Source of the DNA: Muscardinus avellanarius | Lineage: Eukaryota; Chordata; Mammalia; Rodentia; Gliridae | NCBI GenBank assembly: GCA_963383645.1 | Contig: OY726572.1 | Coordinates: 26,356,792 to 26,420,791, forward strand | DNA: 64,000 nucleotides | Direction: 5' to 3' | In this document: positions 10,250 through 21,375 of the stretch, piece by piece | Numbering within the stretch: the first letter of the stretch is position 1 | Layout of the letters: every line of letters starts with the position of its first letter | Program-made: the position numbers and the translations under genes | Notes under the pieces: generated by a model | What the model was told of the DNA's origin: nothing | Seen by the model: the letters and a program-made list of their open reading frames with translations, nothing else | Databases searched by the model: none

Positions 10250-11580
10250 TTTTTTGTGTGTGTATGGTACTAATGATAAAACCCAGGGGCAAGCCGAGTG
10301 TGGTGGCGCATGCTCGTAATCCCAGCATTCTGGACGCTGAGACCGGAGGATCGCGTTTCGCAGACAGCCTCAGCTACTTAGTGAGGCCATCCTCAATTTA
10401 GTGAGACCCTGTTTCAAAATAAAGAATAAAAAAAAAATAGGGCAGGGGGTGTAGCTCGGAGGTCGAATGCCCCTGGGTTCCATCCCCAGACCTGCAATAA
10501 ATGAATAAATAAATAAATTAATTAATTAATTAAAAAACCCAGGGGCACTCTACCTCCAGCTACACACTCAGCTCTATTTTATTTTTCACTCTGAAACAGG
10601 GTCTCATTAAGTTGTTGAGGATCTCACTAGGTTGCTGAGACTGCTATTAAATCTGTACTTATCTTAACCTATCAAGTATAGGGATTATAGGGCCGGGCGT
10701 GGTGGCGCACGCTTGTAATCCCTGCGCTTGGGAGGCTGAGACAGGAGTGCACAGGTTCGAAGCCAGCCTCAGTTACTTAGTGAGGCTCTCAGCAACTTAG
10801 TGAGACCCTGTTTCCAAACAAAATATAAAAGAAGTCTGGAAGTATACCCCAGAGGTAGAAAGCCTCTAGGTTCCACCCCCAGAAAAAGAAAAGTATAGGG
10901 ATTATAGGTGAAGCCTGGCACATTCTACCTCTGAGCATAGCATATTTTATTTTGTGGTACTGGGGATGGAAACCAGGGGCATTCTACCTTTGAGCTACAC
11001 CCCTAGGCCCCCCTTTTTTTGTGGTCCAAGCTATTCAGCCCAATTTTTTTTTGTTTGTTTTTGTTTTTTGTTTTTGTGGTACTGGGGTTCCTGGAAGCCC
11101 TTCTACCTTCGGGCTACACTCCCAGACTTATTTTTTAATATTTTTATTTGGAAACAGGGTCTCTTAGGTCAGCGTGGCTGGCTTCGATCCTGCACGATCC
11201 TCCTTGTCTCTGCCTCCCAAGCGCGGGGATTACAAGCTGCGCCACCACGCCTGGCAGAGACCCTGTTTCAAAAAATTAAAAATAGTGCCTCGTGCTTGCT
11301 GTGCAAGTGACCTACCACTGAGCTATACCCTAGCCCCATCAAGGAATTTTTAAGGGTGGTATTTACTCTGTTTGTGTGTATATGTATAGTACTAGGAATT
11401 GAACCCAAGGGGATTCTACCTCTGATCTACACCCATAGACCTATTTTTTAATCTTTGTTTTGAAATAGGTTCTCACTAAGTTGCAGCAGGTTTCACTGCA
11501 TAGCCAAGGCTGGCTGTAAACCTGAAATCCTCCTGTCTCAGCCTGTACTGGGATTACGAGCATGCGCACACTAGCCCGGC
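10250..11580. repeat. SINE block with two clear nested insertions
   Basis: A plus SINE at about 10291-10500 interrupts a minus SINE and is flanked by AAACCCAGGGGCA on both sides. A second plus SINE at about 10690-10890 interrupts another minus SINE and is flanked by AGTATAGGGATTATAG. Minus-strand copies follow at 10940-11260 (including a young-type copy at about 11070-11250) and 11345-11578. Confidence 0.86.
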
Positions 11581-12880
11581 TGGCATTTACTCTTTAAACT
11601 ACAGAATCAGAGTGGTTCTCTCTCTGCCGCTCAGTCAGCTGGAGTCAACACCACCCGCTATGCAGAACCACATCGCGCGTTCTAGCGCGGCTTCTCTCTT
11701 AGGCCTCAGCCTCTCTCTCCTGGCTTCCTGATCCAGCGCTCCACAGAGGAGTGGGGTGAAACATTCTGCCTTCTCTCTCTGGCTTTTATTTCCTTTTCTT
11801 GCCTCATTACAGTCACTTCCAGTAAGTTCTTTTTTTTTTTTTTTTTTTTTTTTGTGCTGGGGATTGAATCCCGGGGTCCAGCCAGCCCTAGCAAGAGTCG
11901 GGGGTCCGCAAGCAGTGGGGTGAGGAGTCAGTGAAGTACGGTGGAGAAACAGCACACAGACACAAAGGAGAGTGAAGCTGCTCTATTTACTTTTTATTTT
12001 TGCTCTCCCTACTTTCGGTTTTGGCAAGCATTTTCTATTTTCTTTTTTGGCTACATTCTACTCTTACTATGTTTTCCAGAATTAATCCATCAGTAAGTAT
12101 ACAAAGAACTAATGCATCAAGGCAAGGTGATCAACGGCCAGTTTCTTTTTCAAGGGAGCATTTCCTCTTACAAGCAACCATGGAAAAGATCAGAAGTTTA
12201 TTATTAACTACTAATATAATATCAAAATAATATCCTATACTAAGCATTATACTCTCTGATTGATACACACCATTGTTTTTCAATCAACAGGCACTACTAA
12301 GGAGAGGAATGTTGCATATTTTCCCATGTCCCAAGGCTGTACCTAGGTACCCCTCTATTCTGCTGCTGTCCATATACCCATTGTACAACCAAAGGGGGTA
12401 GGGTTATGGGGGTCAGTAGGCACTCTACCATAGCCTACCACTGATTACATATGCTGGCTTTTTAGAATTCATGATGGTGGGAACAACTTGTCTAGGCTCT
12501 GTTTTCGGTGTATTGTTAATATTGCTTGGGAAAAACCTGGGGAGGATCGGTTGCCTTTAAGGCTTGTTCTGCTTGTTATTGTCTGAGTCTTTATAGAATT
12601 CTTGTTGGATCGGTCATTTGGAAATTTAAGTGCAACCCATACATAAATGTTAAAGCTTTAGGGAGTAAATATTGAATTGTTTTAAACAATTTGAAGCCAT
12701 TAATAACATAAGTCTCAGGTATCTTTTTGGTAACAAGGCCAATTCCAAAAAAATCCCCAAATCCCCTTGCCTAACACTATTCCCCAGAAGGAGATGCTGT
12801 GCCGGTTCCAGGGAGTGTCGTTCCTGCTAAAAACGAGGCTTGCTCAGTTTGAGACTGGGAAGGAGGCGTGGCAATTGAGC
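11580..12880 (-). mobile_element. Candidate LTR-retroelement remnant, unclassified
   Basis: About 1.3 kb without the SINE family. Read on the minus strand, the left part has features of the end of a retroviral LTR: an A/T-rich AAATAGAGCAGCTTCACTC followed by CTCCTTTGTGTCTGTGTGCTG, pyrimidine-rich CTCCACCG, and then GGCTGGACCCCGGG. I see no gag, pol or env reading frame, and no second LTR. A T-run plus a tRNA-half fragment interrupts it near 11826-11875. It could instead be ordinary single-copy intergenic DNA, so the call is tentative. Confidence 0.3.
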
Positions 12881-13320
12881 CCAGGGGCATTCTACCTCTG
12901 AGCCACACCCCCAGCCCGGTTTTTTATCCTTTATTTTCAAACAGGACAGGCTCTCATTAAGTTGCAAAGGGCTTCACTAAGTAGCTGAGTGAAGCTAGCC
13001 ACAAACCTGTGATCCTCTTGTCTCAGCCTCAAGTAGTGGGCTTACAAGCATGAGCTACCATGCCCAGCTTCCAGAAAATTCTAAAAGTTCCTATAATGTC
13101 TCAAAAAATAGTAGTGAGAATGGATATTTTTTTTTCTTTTCACAGTACTAGGGATTGAACCCAGGGGCATTCTACCCCCGAGCTACAGTCCCAGCTCTTA
13201 TTATTTTTTGTTTTGAAACAGGATCTTTCTAGGTTACCAAGAGTCTCACTAAATTGCTGAGGCCGGCCTTGAACCTTCAATCCTCCTCTCTCTTCCTTGT
13301 GTACCACCACACCCAGCTTG
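12880..13320 (-). repeat. Two minus-strand SINEs
   Basis: Copies at about 12880-13070 and 13135-13318 are recognised by GAGCCCAGGGGCATTCTACC, CAGCCCGGTTTTTTATCC, TCAGCCTC and the ACCACACCCAGC end. Confidence 0.85.
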
Positions 13321-13324
13321 AGAA

Positions 13325-13505
13325 TAGGTAACCTTGACTTATGTCTAATATTAAAGGCAGAGAATTCAGGGTTTTACTTTGAAGCATTATTAGCTATAGT
13401 TTTTTTTTTATGAAGTTGAGGAAATTACCTTCTATTTTTAATTTGCTGAGAATTTCTGTCCATGCATGAGTGTTAGAGCTTATCAAATGAGTTTTCTGTA
13501 TTGAC
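13325..13505 (-). mobile_element. L1 ORF2 fragment, antisense
   Basis: The plus strand contains TGAAGTTGAGGAAATTACC, CTTCTATTTTTAATTTGCTG and GAGCTTATCAAATGAGTTTTCTG. These are in the order of the antisense of the reverse-transcriptase region of mammalian L1 ORF2. It is short, decayed and non-coding. Confidence 0.65.
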
Positions 13506-13559
13506 CAGGCCTACTTTCTGAGTCTCCATTTCTGGTTCCAGAAAACTCCTCTTTCCACA

Positions 13560-13965
13560 GTGATTGCTGGGTTAGCTTTTTGCTGCTGTGCCCGAAACAC
13601 CTGACTCAAACAACTTAAAAGGAGGGAAGGTTTATTTTGGCTCACAGGAGCTTTCAGTCCGTGGTGGAAAGGTTCATTGTTCTGGGCCTCAGGCAAGGCA
13701 GAGGGCATCGTGGAGGAAAGCTGCTCAGGTCATGAAAGCCAGGAGCAGAGACAGAGAGGAATGAAGAGGCAGAGAGAAGAAAAACCTTTCTAGCCCCTCT
13801 GGCTGGCGCCCTGCAGGTAGATTCCTCTTCTGGGGGGCCATTCAGCCATTCAGGGACTATTTCCCAGATGAGGCCAGAACCTTTGTGATGCAATCACTTC
13901 CTCACAGCCCCACCCTGGACACATGGGCATTTGGGGGACATTCTGGATTCAAACCCAAACAACTG
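13560..13965 (-). mobile_element. MaLR LTR (MST/THE1-like), antisense
   Basis: GAGGGAAGGTTTATTTTGGC, TCACAGGAGCTTTCAGTCC, GGAGGAAAGCTGCTCAGGTC, AAGCCAGGAGCAGAGA, ATGCAATCACTTCCTCACAG and GGGGGACATTCTGGATTC... come in the order of the antisense of MST/THE1-type ERVL-MaLR LTRs, as known in mammals. This is an old solo-LTR-like copy with no internal region seen. About 20 bp later a SINE (13990-14150) begins. DNA at 14155-14400 is non-repetitive with no gene found. Confidence 0.75.
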
Positions 13966-14403
13966 CCAATGTGAAGGAATTTCTACTTTTTTGGGGGGGC
14001 ATACTGGGGATAGAACTCAAGGGCATTCTACCTCTGAGCTACATCCCCAGCCCTTTGTTTTTTTTTTTTTTTATTCTTTAAACTTGTAATCCTCCTGTTT
14101 CAGCCTCTCAAGTCCTGGTATTACAGGTAGGTACCAGCACTTCTGGCTAGATTTTAATATTCTAATGTATTTTATGACTCTCCCAAGAGGATAAATACAG
14201 AGGGAGTTGTTTCCCAAATTTCTTTGATTATGGAGGTGTTTCATTTCAGACCATCTTTTAGTTAATTAGCTTTGGAGAATAATTGTTTGCAGGTAAAAGC
14301 AATCTAACTTCACAGAGAAACAACATCGTTTTTCCTAAGAAGAAACAGTAACACAGCCAGCAGATAAAACTCTTGCTCAATTTTACTCAATATGCCACAA
14401 TAT

Positions 14404-14821
14404 TAAAGTACACATTGCATGGCGTGGTGGCGCATGCTTGTAATCTCAGCATTCGGGAGGCTGAGACCGGAGGATCACGGTTTGTGGACAGCCTCGGCTA
14501 CTTAGTGAGACCTGGTTTATTTTTATTTATTTATTTTTTTTATTTTTGTGGTACTGGGGTTCCTGGAAGCCCGTCTATCTCCAGGCTACACTCCCAGACC
14601 TATTTTATTTTTGGAAACAGGGTCTCCTAAACCAGCGCGGCTGGCTTCAAACCTGCGCGATCCTCCTGTCTCTGCCTCCCAAGCGCGGGGATTACAAGCA
14701 TGTGCCACCACGCCCAGTGAGACCTGGTTTAAAAATAAAGAATAATTAAAAAAAAAAAAAAGGTCCGGGGGTGTATCTCGGAGATCAAATGCCCCTGGGT
14801 TCCTTCCCCAAACCCGCAAAA

Positions 14822-14860
<39 letters not shown>

Positions 14861-14870
14861 AGTACACTGA
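14404..14870 (+). repeat. SINE inside SINE at the retrocopy insertion site
   Basis: A plus-strand SINE (about 14418-14857, AAAT-repeat tail at about 14820-14857) is flanked by TAAAGTACAC at about 14404 and 14858. It is interrupted at about 14520-14716 by a minus-strand young-type SINE flanked by AGTGAGACCTGGTTTA on both sides. The TBC1D20 retrocopy inserted exactly at the right edge of this complex. Confidence 0.88.
14855..14870 (+). repeat. Left target-site duplication of the TBC1D20 retrocopy
   Basis: AAATAAAGTACACTGA, identical to 18134-18149 at the other end of the retrocopy. Sixteen perfect bases plus an A-rich start is the usual signature of L1-endonuclease insertion. Confidence 0.93.
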
Positions 14871-16440
14871 GGAGCTGAGCCTGTCCTGCCGAGTGGGCGC
14901 TGCGGCACGCGGTGCACCTGTATCTTCCCACCGCTTGGCTACCAGCCCAGGCTCGGGCCCCATCCCGGCACCCCGGGACATGACCCTCTGGCGTGAACAG
15001 GGTGATGGGCCCCCTTCCAGCCGCTCGGACGGCAGCGCCGAGAAGGCAAACCTTAATGCCAAAAGGAAAAAGAAGGTGGCAGCGATACACCAGGCTCTAA
15101 AGAGCGATCCCCCTGTCGTGCCTGCCCTCAGACACATGGCTGTCAGTGAAGGAGGGCGCCTGACTGATGAGGTCAGACAAAAAGTACGGCCCAAGCTCCT
15201 CAGTGTCAACACCAGTGACCTTCCTCCTGTGTCAGGGAAGGACCTACGGCAAATGAGCAAAGACTGTCCACAAGTGCTGCTGGATGTCAGGCAGTCTCTC
15301 CGGCGGTTCCCTCCTGGCAAAGAGAAGGGCTGCAGGAAGAACTGACTGACATCCTCCTCCTCATCTTGGAGCACAACCCTCGGCTGCATTACTACCAGGG
15401 CTACCATGACATCGTCGTCACATTTTTGCTGGTGGTAGGCGAGAGGCTGGCAACATCCCTGGTAAAAAAAAAATTGTCTACCCAACACCTCAGGATTTCA
15501 TGGCTCCCACAATGGATAACGCCAAACACATTTTAAACTATTTGATGCCCATCTTTGACCAACTGAATCCAGGACTCCATGACTTCATGCAGAGTGCTGA
15601 GGTGGGGACCATCTTTGCCCTCAGCCGGCTCATCACCAGATTTGGGCATGTCCTGTTGGACTTCAGGCACGCTGTGCGGTTATATGACTTCTTCCTGGCC
15701 TGCCATCCGTTGATGCCCATTTACTTTGTGGCTGTGATCGTGTTGTATCGTGAGCAGGAAGTCCTGGACTGTGACTGTGACATGGCCTCGGTCCCCCACC
15801 TGTTGTCCCAGATCCCTCAGGACCTGCCCTTTGAGACGCTGATCAGTAGAGCAGGGGACCTGTTTGTACTGTTGCCCCCTTACGAACTTGCCCGTGAGGC
15901 AGCTGCCCAGCAGCAGGCTGAGAGGATGGCAGCCTCTACCTTCAAAGACTTTGAGCTGGCACCTGCTTAGCAGAGACTGGACATGGTGCTGCGGCAGCGT
16001 TTTGGGGGACTTCTACGGCCTGAGGCTCGAACAAAAGACGTTCTGACCAAACCAAGGACCAACTGCTTTGTAAAACTGGCCATGATGGGGCTCATGCTGG
16101 CCCTGGGAGCAGCTGCACTGGCAGTGGTGAAAAGTGCCCTGGACTGAACCCCAAAGATTCAGCTGCAGCTGTTCCCCTGAAGCCCAAGGAGCCGCATCCT
16201 CAGTGCATCGTGGTCTCGCCCTTGCATGGGAGAGCTGGGAGATGGGCTTTCTTTGATTAAAAGGTTTCTGTCAAGGGTTCTCTTCCTGCCGCCCTTGCCT
16301 GCCTGTCCATGTTTGCCTTGGCTTCATAAGCCGGTAACAGAGGCATTCTGACATGGCAGCCCAAGGCCTGGGCGTAGCATTCCCTGTCCAGGGGACCACA
16401 GTGCGCACCCTGCCGACCCCTCAGGTTGGAAGAAGTGGGC

Positions 16441-16462
16441 TAGGGTTAGGGTTAGGGTTAGG
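16441..16462 (+). repeat. Short interstitial telomeric repeat
   Basis: TAGGGT repeated three times plus TAGG, i.e. about 3.7 units of TTAGGG, inside the 3' UTR-like part of the TBC1D20 retrocopy. It is either inherited from the parent mRNA or added at a repaired break. Confidence 0.9.
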
Positions 16463-16924
16463 TTCCTTCCTAGCTGCCCTGGGAACCTCCGGGCCTGGAG
16501 TTCCCTAGCTGGATCCCAGAATGCCCTCCTCATGACTCCTCGAGCTCTGTCTCCTCTACACAGACAAAGGAGGAGAGGCCGCCGCTGAGGGAGTTAGGCC
16601 TTGGAATGAGAGCACGAGGGAGAGGACTCTCGCCTGGGAGGCAGGTGGGCCCTTTGAACAGCAGCTTCGGTAGCTGGTCAGAAGTCAGACAGACATGAAC
16701 CAGGTCACTAGTTAAATTCTTATTTTCAGCTGAGAAATCATGTGGAGCATTTCCAGTCCGGCAGGGAGGAATATTAGTTACCTAGACTGGTTTGCTTTGC
16801 TTTATTTCTTCTCTCCTTTTCTCTTACAAGCCACATGACAATACTTAGACACTTCTATTACTATTTTTGGAATTATAGACTCCTAATCTGTAAAATAATC
16901 TCACTTTTAAAATAATAGTTCCTA

Positions 16925-17640
16925 AGCCAGGCGTTGTGGCGCACGCTTGTAATCCCAGAGCTTGGGAGGCTGAGACAGAAGGATCGCACAGGTTCGAAGC
17001 CAGCCTCAGCTACTCAGTGAGGTTCTCAGCAACTTAGTGAGACTCTGTTTCGAGATAAAGTATAAAATAGGGCTGGGAGTATAGCCCGGAGGTAGAAAAG
17101 CCCCTGGGTTCCACCCCCAGTACCACAAAAAAAAAAATAAATAAATAAAACGAGTGACAATTTAATAATACAAAAATAGGCAAAAAAAAAAAACTTTAAA
17201 AAAAATTGATGAAGCAGCTGTGTACTTTCATTTCCCTGATCTTTCCTGGACATGGTGCCCTTGGCAGGTGATTTCCTAAAGTGAACATACTGAAATCACT
17301 CCGCCCATGATGGCCAAACCTCCATGTCCTGCCATGTGCCCACTGTGTACAGTGGGGGGCTCAGCGTGCCAGGCAGCCATGAGTCTAGGGCGCTTAGGTG
17401 TCTACGCTGAGTCACACTAAACACTTTAAAACCAAAAAAGAAAAAAAAAAAAGCTCTAAGTAGCCAATTATGGTGGTACACACCTGTAATCCTGGTACTT
17501 GGGGGCTGAGAAAGAGGATTGCAGTTTTGCAGGCCACCTCAGCAACCTGGCAAGGCCCTGTCTCAAAATAAAAAAATGAAATAGGGCTGGGGTTTGGCTC
17601 AGAAGTAGAATGCCCCTAGGTTCAGCCTTCTGTAGCGGGG
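16925..17640 (+). repeat. Two SINEs inside the TBC1D20 retrocopy
   Basis: Plus-strand SINEs at about 16925-17130 (CCACCCCCAGTACCAC end, A-rich tail) and about 17460-17635 (older, CAGCCTTCTGTAGC end) lie in the 3' UTR-like segment. They postdate the retrocopy unless the parental 3' UTR already carries them. DNA between and after them (17280-17455, 17640-18133) is non-SINE and is best explained as parental 3' UTR. Confidence 0.85.
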
Positions 17641-18133
17641 GAAAGAAAAGAAGACTCCAAGTGGCAGCCCACTCCACAGCAGGAGCCCCATGTGGGGTGA
17701 GTGTGGCACAGATGTGTTAGTGAGTGGTAGATTCATCAGGATAAAGCAAAATTCTTCCAGGGTCCAGGGGTGATGAGGCAGCGTTCCCAGTTTTCTCCCA
17801 TGGCATGTGTGTCTTGCCTTCTCTCCAGCGGGTGACAGCATCGTGCCTCCAGCCACAAGCACTCGACTTGCTTGTCAACTGGTGGCAAGAGGGGCGGTGG
17901 GGGGGAGTCAAGGCTGCAGCTCTGGGTCCCAGGAAGCGGGTGATCTTTGCTTGTGCTGTGGCCTAAGGGGAACAGTTTTCTCATTAGCCTTGCTCACAAC
18001 AGGATTCATCACTGAGAAGAAAGCACGGTCTGCGTACCTTCGGGTGATTTATTTATTCTGTAGAGAATATGTGTAAATATTTTGTACAGAGCCCCGTATG
18101 AAGTAAACAGCCATATGTGGTTATTAAAAAAGA

Positions 18134-18149
18134 AAATAAAGTACACTGA
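18134..18149 (+). repeat. Right target-site duplication of the TBC1D20 retrocopy
   Basis: Identical 16-mer to 14855-14870, directly after the retrocopy's A-rich tail. Confidence 0.93.
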
Positions 18150-19880
18150 TGGCCGAGCGTTTGGGCGCATACTTGTAATACCAGTACTTGGGAGGCTGAG
18201 ACAGGAGGAGCACAGGTTTGAAGCCAATCTCAGCTACTTAGTGAGACCCTCCACAACTCAATGAGACCCTATTTCAAAATAAAGAATAAAAAATTGGGCA
18301 GGGGGTGTAGCTCGGAGGTCAAATGCCCTGGGTTCCATCCCCAGACCCGCAAAAAAAAAAAAAAAAAAAAAAAAGAATAAAATAGGGTTGAGGGTGTAGT
18401 TTACAGGTACAATGCCCTTGGGTTCAATTCCTGGTACTGAATAAAAATGTACACTTAGTTTAAATTTAGTGATCAAAATTCTAGTTTTCTCTGTCAGTAA
18501 GATGGGGGCTTGATTTTCACTGAAGGGCCTATTCAGGGAAATCTTTCAGAATGAAGAACAGTTGGCCAAACTGGCTCGGTGGTATGTGCCTGTAATCCCA
18601 ATACTTGGGAGGTTGAGACAGGAGGATCACCGTTTTGAGGCCAGTCTCAGCAGTGTAGCTAGGCCCATAGCAAGTTAGTGAGACCTTATTTCAAAATAAA
18701 GAAATAGGCCTGGGAGTATAACTCTGAGGTAGAATGCCCCTGGGTTCAATCTCCAATATCACAAAAACAGTAAGTAAACAAACAAACAAACAAACAAACA
18801 ACTGGCCAAAAAGGGATCTTTTAATTCTTTTTTATTTTTAGGTTCCAAATGGTTAAGTTTGGGTAATTCAATCAGTTCTCTCTTTCTCTTTCTTTCCAAT
18901 ACTGGGGATGGAACATAGGGGCATTCTACCTCCAAGCTATACCCCAGCCCTATCTTTTATTCTTTATTTTATTTTATTTTATTTGGTGGTACTGGGGTTC
19001 CTGGAAACCCTTCTACCTCCGGGCTACACTCCCAGACCTATTTTTTAAATATTTTAATTTGGAAACAGGGTCTCTTAAGCCAGCACACCTGTCTCCACCT
19101 CCCAAGCGTGGGGATTATAAGCGCACGCCACGATGCCCGGCTATTCTTTATTTTGAAAAAAGGTCTCACTGAGTTGCAGAGGGCCTCACTAAGTAGCAGC
19201 TGAGGCTGTCCTCAAACCGCAATCCTCTTGTCTCAGCCTCCCAAATGCTGGGATTACAAGTATGCGCCACCATGCTTGGGCAAAAAGGGATCTTGAGAAC
19301 ATTTTTTTTTGGTACTGGGGATTCAACCCAGTAATAAGTACTGGGATCATAAGTGTGTGCTACTGCTTAGCCTGAGAACACTTTGAAATGACCACCTTTC
19401 TACTTATGTCCTATTGATTTAAGAAACTGTTTCAAACCAGGTGTGGTGGCACACGCTTGTAATCCCAGCATTCGGGAGGCTGAGACAGGAGTATCACGGA
19501 CTGCGGACAGCCTCAGCTACTTAGTGAAGCCCTCCTCAATTATGTGAGACCTTGTTTCAAATAAAGAATAAAAAATAAGCAGGGTGTGGTGGCGCACGCT
19601 TGTAATCCCAGCATTCGGGAGGCTGAGACCAGAAGATCTGGGTTTGGGGACAGCCTCAGCTACTTAGTGAGGCCCTCTGCAACTTAGTGAGACCCTGTTT
19701 CAAAATAAAGAATAAAAAATAGGGCAGGGGGTGTAGCTCGGAGGTCAAATGCCCCTGGGTTCCATCTCCAAACTCGCAAAAAAAAAAAAAAAAGAAGAAG
19801 AAAAAATAGGGCAGGGGGTGTAGCTTGGAGGTAGAAGGCCCCTAGGTCCAATCCCCAGTATTGCAAACAAAACAAAACCC
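18150..19880. repeat. SINE block downstream of the retrocopy
   Basis: Plus SINE at about 18150-18375 (CCAGACCCGC plus poly(A)), followed by an older tRNA half to about 18445. Plus SINE at 18570-18800 with an AAAC tail. Minus SINEs at about 18895-19280, one nested young-type copy included, and a truncated one at about 19300-19375. Plus SINEs at about 19435-19570 and 19575-19800, with a further tRNA half to 19865. Non-repetitive gaps at 18450-18565 and 19376-19432 hold nothing recognised. Confidence 0.84.
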
Positions 19881-21375
19881 ACCCAAAAATAAAATAATCA
19901 CTTAGACTTTCATACTTGAGGTTCTTCATTTTTTTTTTATATTGCATAGTTTATATGTGTACATACACACAGGGATTATATAACTTTACGTGTGAATAAG
20001 CAGATTTAATCCATTAGTATTTATTTCCTAAGGAAGTTTGTAGGAATGTGAGGTGATTAACTTCTTTTTTTTTTTTTTTTTTTTACATTTTGCGGATCTG
20101 GGGATGGAACCCAGGGGGATTTGACCTCTGAACTACACCCTCTGCCCTAGTTTTTTTATTCTTTATTTTGAAACAGGGTCTCACTGAGTTGCAGAGGGCC
20201 TCACTAAGTAGCTGAGGCTGTCCTTGAACCGCGAACCTCCAATCTCAGCCTCCTGAATGCTGGGATTACAAGCGAGTGCCACCACGCCTGGCTGTGATTA
20301 ACTTCTTTAACTTTCATGGGGCACCTAGTCTGTTGTGGGTACTTTTCTACACTTAGGCGTGATTTTGATCTTCATAACTACATTGTGATTTTGGGGGTGG
20401 TGGTGTTGGGGATTGAATCCAGGGGCATTCTACCTCTGAGCTACACACCCAGCCTTATATTTTTTTCGTTTTTAGAAACAGAGTCTTACTAAGTTGTGGA
20501 GGGCTTGCTAAGTTTCTGAGGTTGGCTACGAACCTGTGATCCTCCTGTCTGAGCCTCCGAAGGTGATTTTTTTTTTTTAAGGAAAAGGAAACTAAAATGT
20601 TCTAAGATAATGTAAAAATACTAAAACAATCAGAATATAAAGTTTGTAAGCTGGGCCTGGTGGCTCACGCTTGTAATCCCAGTAATTGGAAGGCAGAGAT
20701 AGGGGGATTGATAGGAGGATCACAGATTCGTGGCCAGCCTCAGCTACTTAGTGAGGCCCTATGCAACTTAGTGAGACCCTGTTTCAAAATAAAGAATAAA
20801 AAAAGGCTAGGGGTACAGCTTGGAGGTAAAATGCCCCTGGGTTCAACCCCCAGTACTGCAGAAAAAATATATACATATATAATTTGAATTTTTTCTTTTT
20901 TTTGTGTATGTGTGTGGCACTGGGGATTGAATCCAGGGGCACTCTACCTTCGAGGTACACCCTCAGCCCTATTTTTATTTTTAAACAGGGTCTTGCTAAG
21001 TTTATAAGAGTGTCACTACTTGCTGAGGTTGTTTTTGTACCTGGAATCCTCCTTTCTCAGCCTCCCAAGTTCTGGGATTACAAACCTGCGTCACCATGCC
21101 CGGTTGACAGTTCTGAATTTTAATTATAGTGCATGAACTTACATGTGATAAAATAACATTGGAACTGGGTGTGTTGGTGAATGCTTGTAATCCGAGTACT
21201 TGGGAGGCAGAGGCAAGAGGATCACAGGTTCGTGGCCGGCCTCAGCTACTTAGTGAGGACCTTTGCAACTTAGACCCTATTTCAAAACAAAAAAGAAGAG
21301 GGGCTCTGGGGGTGTGACTCGGAGTTAGAATGCTCCTGGGTTCCACCCCAGTACTGCAGGAAAAAAAAAAAAAAG
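19881..21375. repeat. SINE block ending at the promoter-flanking region
   Basis: Non-repetitive DNA (19881-20060) is followed by a minus SINE at about 20066-20293 flanked by GTGATTAACTTCTTT at both ends. Then come a minus tRNA-half copy (20390-20565), a plus SINE (20650-20868), a minus SINE (20895-21107) and a plus SINE (21165-21375). SINEs stop here and do not reappear until 23945. Confidence 0.85.

Larger units (their letters stand above)
14871..18133 (+). pseudogene. TBC1D20: TBC1D20 processed pseudogene (full-length retrocopy)
   Basis: This is an intronless copy of TBC1D20, the ER-anchored GTPase-activating protein for RAB1/RAB18. The coding part corresponds to 14980-16180. It begins with ATG and keeps the N-terminal NAKRKKK, HYYQGYHD, MDNAKHILNYLMP, ALSRLITRFGH, FFLACHPLMPIYF, VLYREQEVLDCDCDMAS, and a C-terminal hydrophobic anchor (GLMLALGAAALAVV). 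Lesions visible: a roughly 10-bp loss and frameshift just after FPPG (about 15319-15330) leading to TGA at 15343; a lysine insertion in an A-run near 15465; a 1-base loss near 15493; TAG at 15968-15970 in place of a glutamine codon; and TGA near 16146 in place of tryptophan. The TBC arginine-finger position in LLDVRR is Q here (LLDVRQ), while the YQG motif is kept. About 1.95 kb of 3' UTR-like DNA follows, ending in TATGTGGTTATTAAA plus an A-rich tail. The 5' leader is 109 bp. The copy is not expected to make a working GAP. Confidence 0.96.

Noticed and set aside
14893..15345. Possible functional TBC1D20-like gene
   Set aside because: Frameshift after FPPG, further frameshift near 15493, in-frame stops at 15968 and about 16146, no introns and flanking target duplications: a dead retrocopy.
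14586..15488. 300-codon minus-strand ORF
   Set aside because: It is the antisense of the TBC1D20 retrocopy joined to SINE translations and an AAAT-repeat (IYLF repeats).
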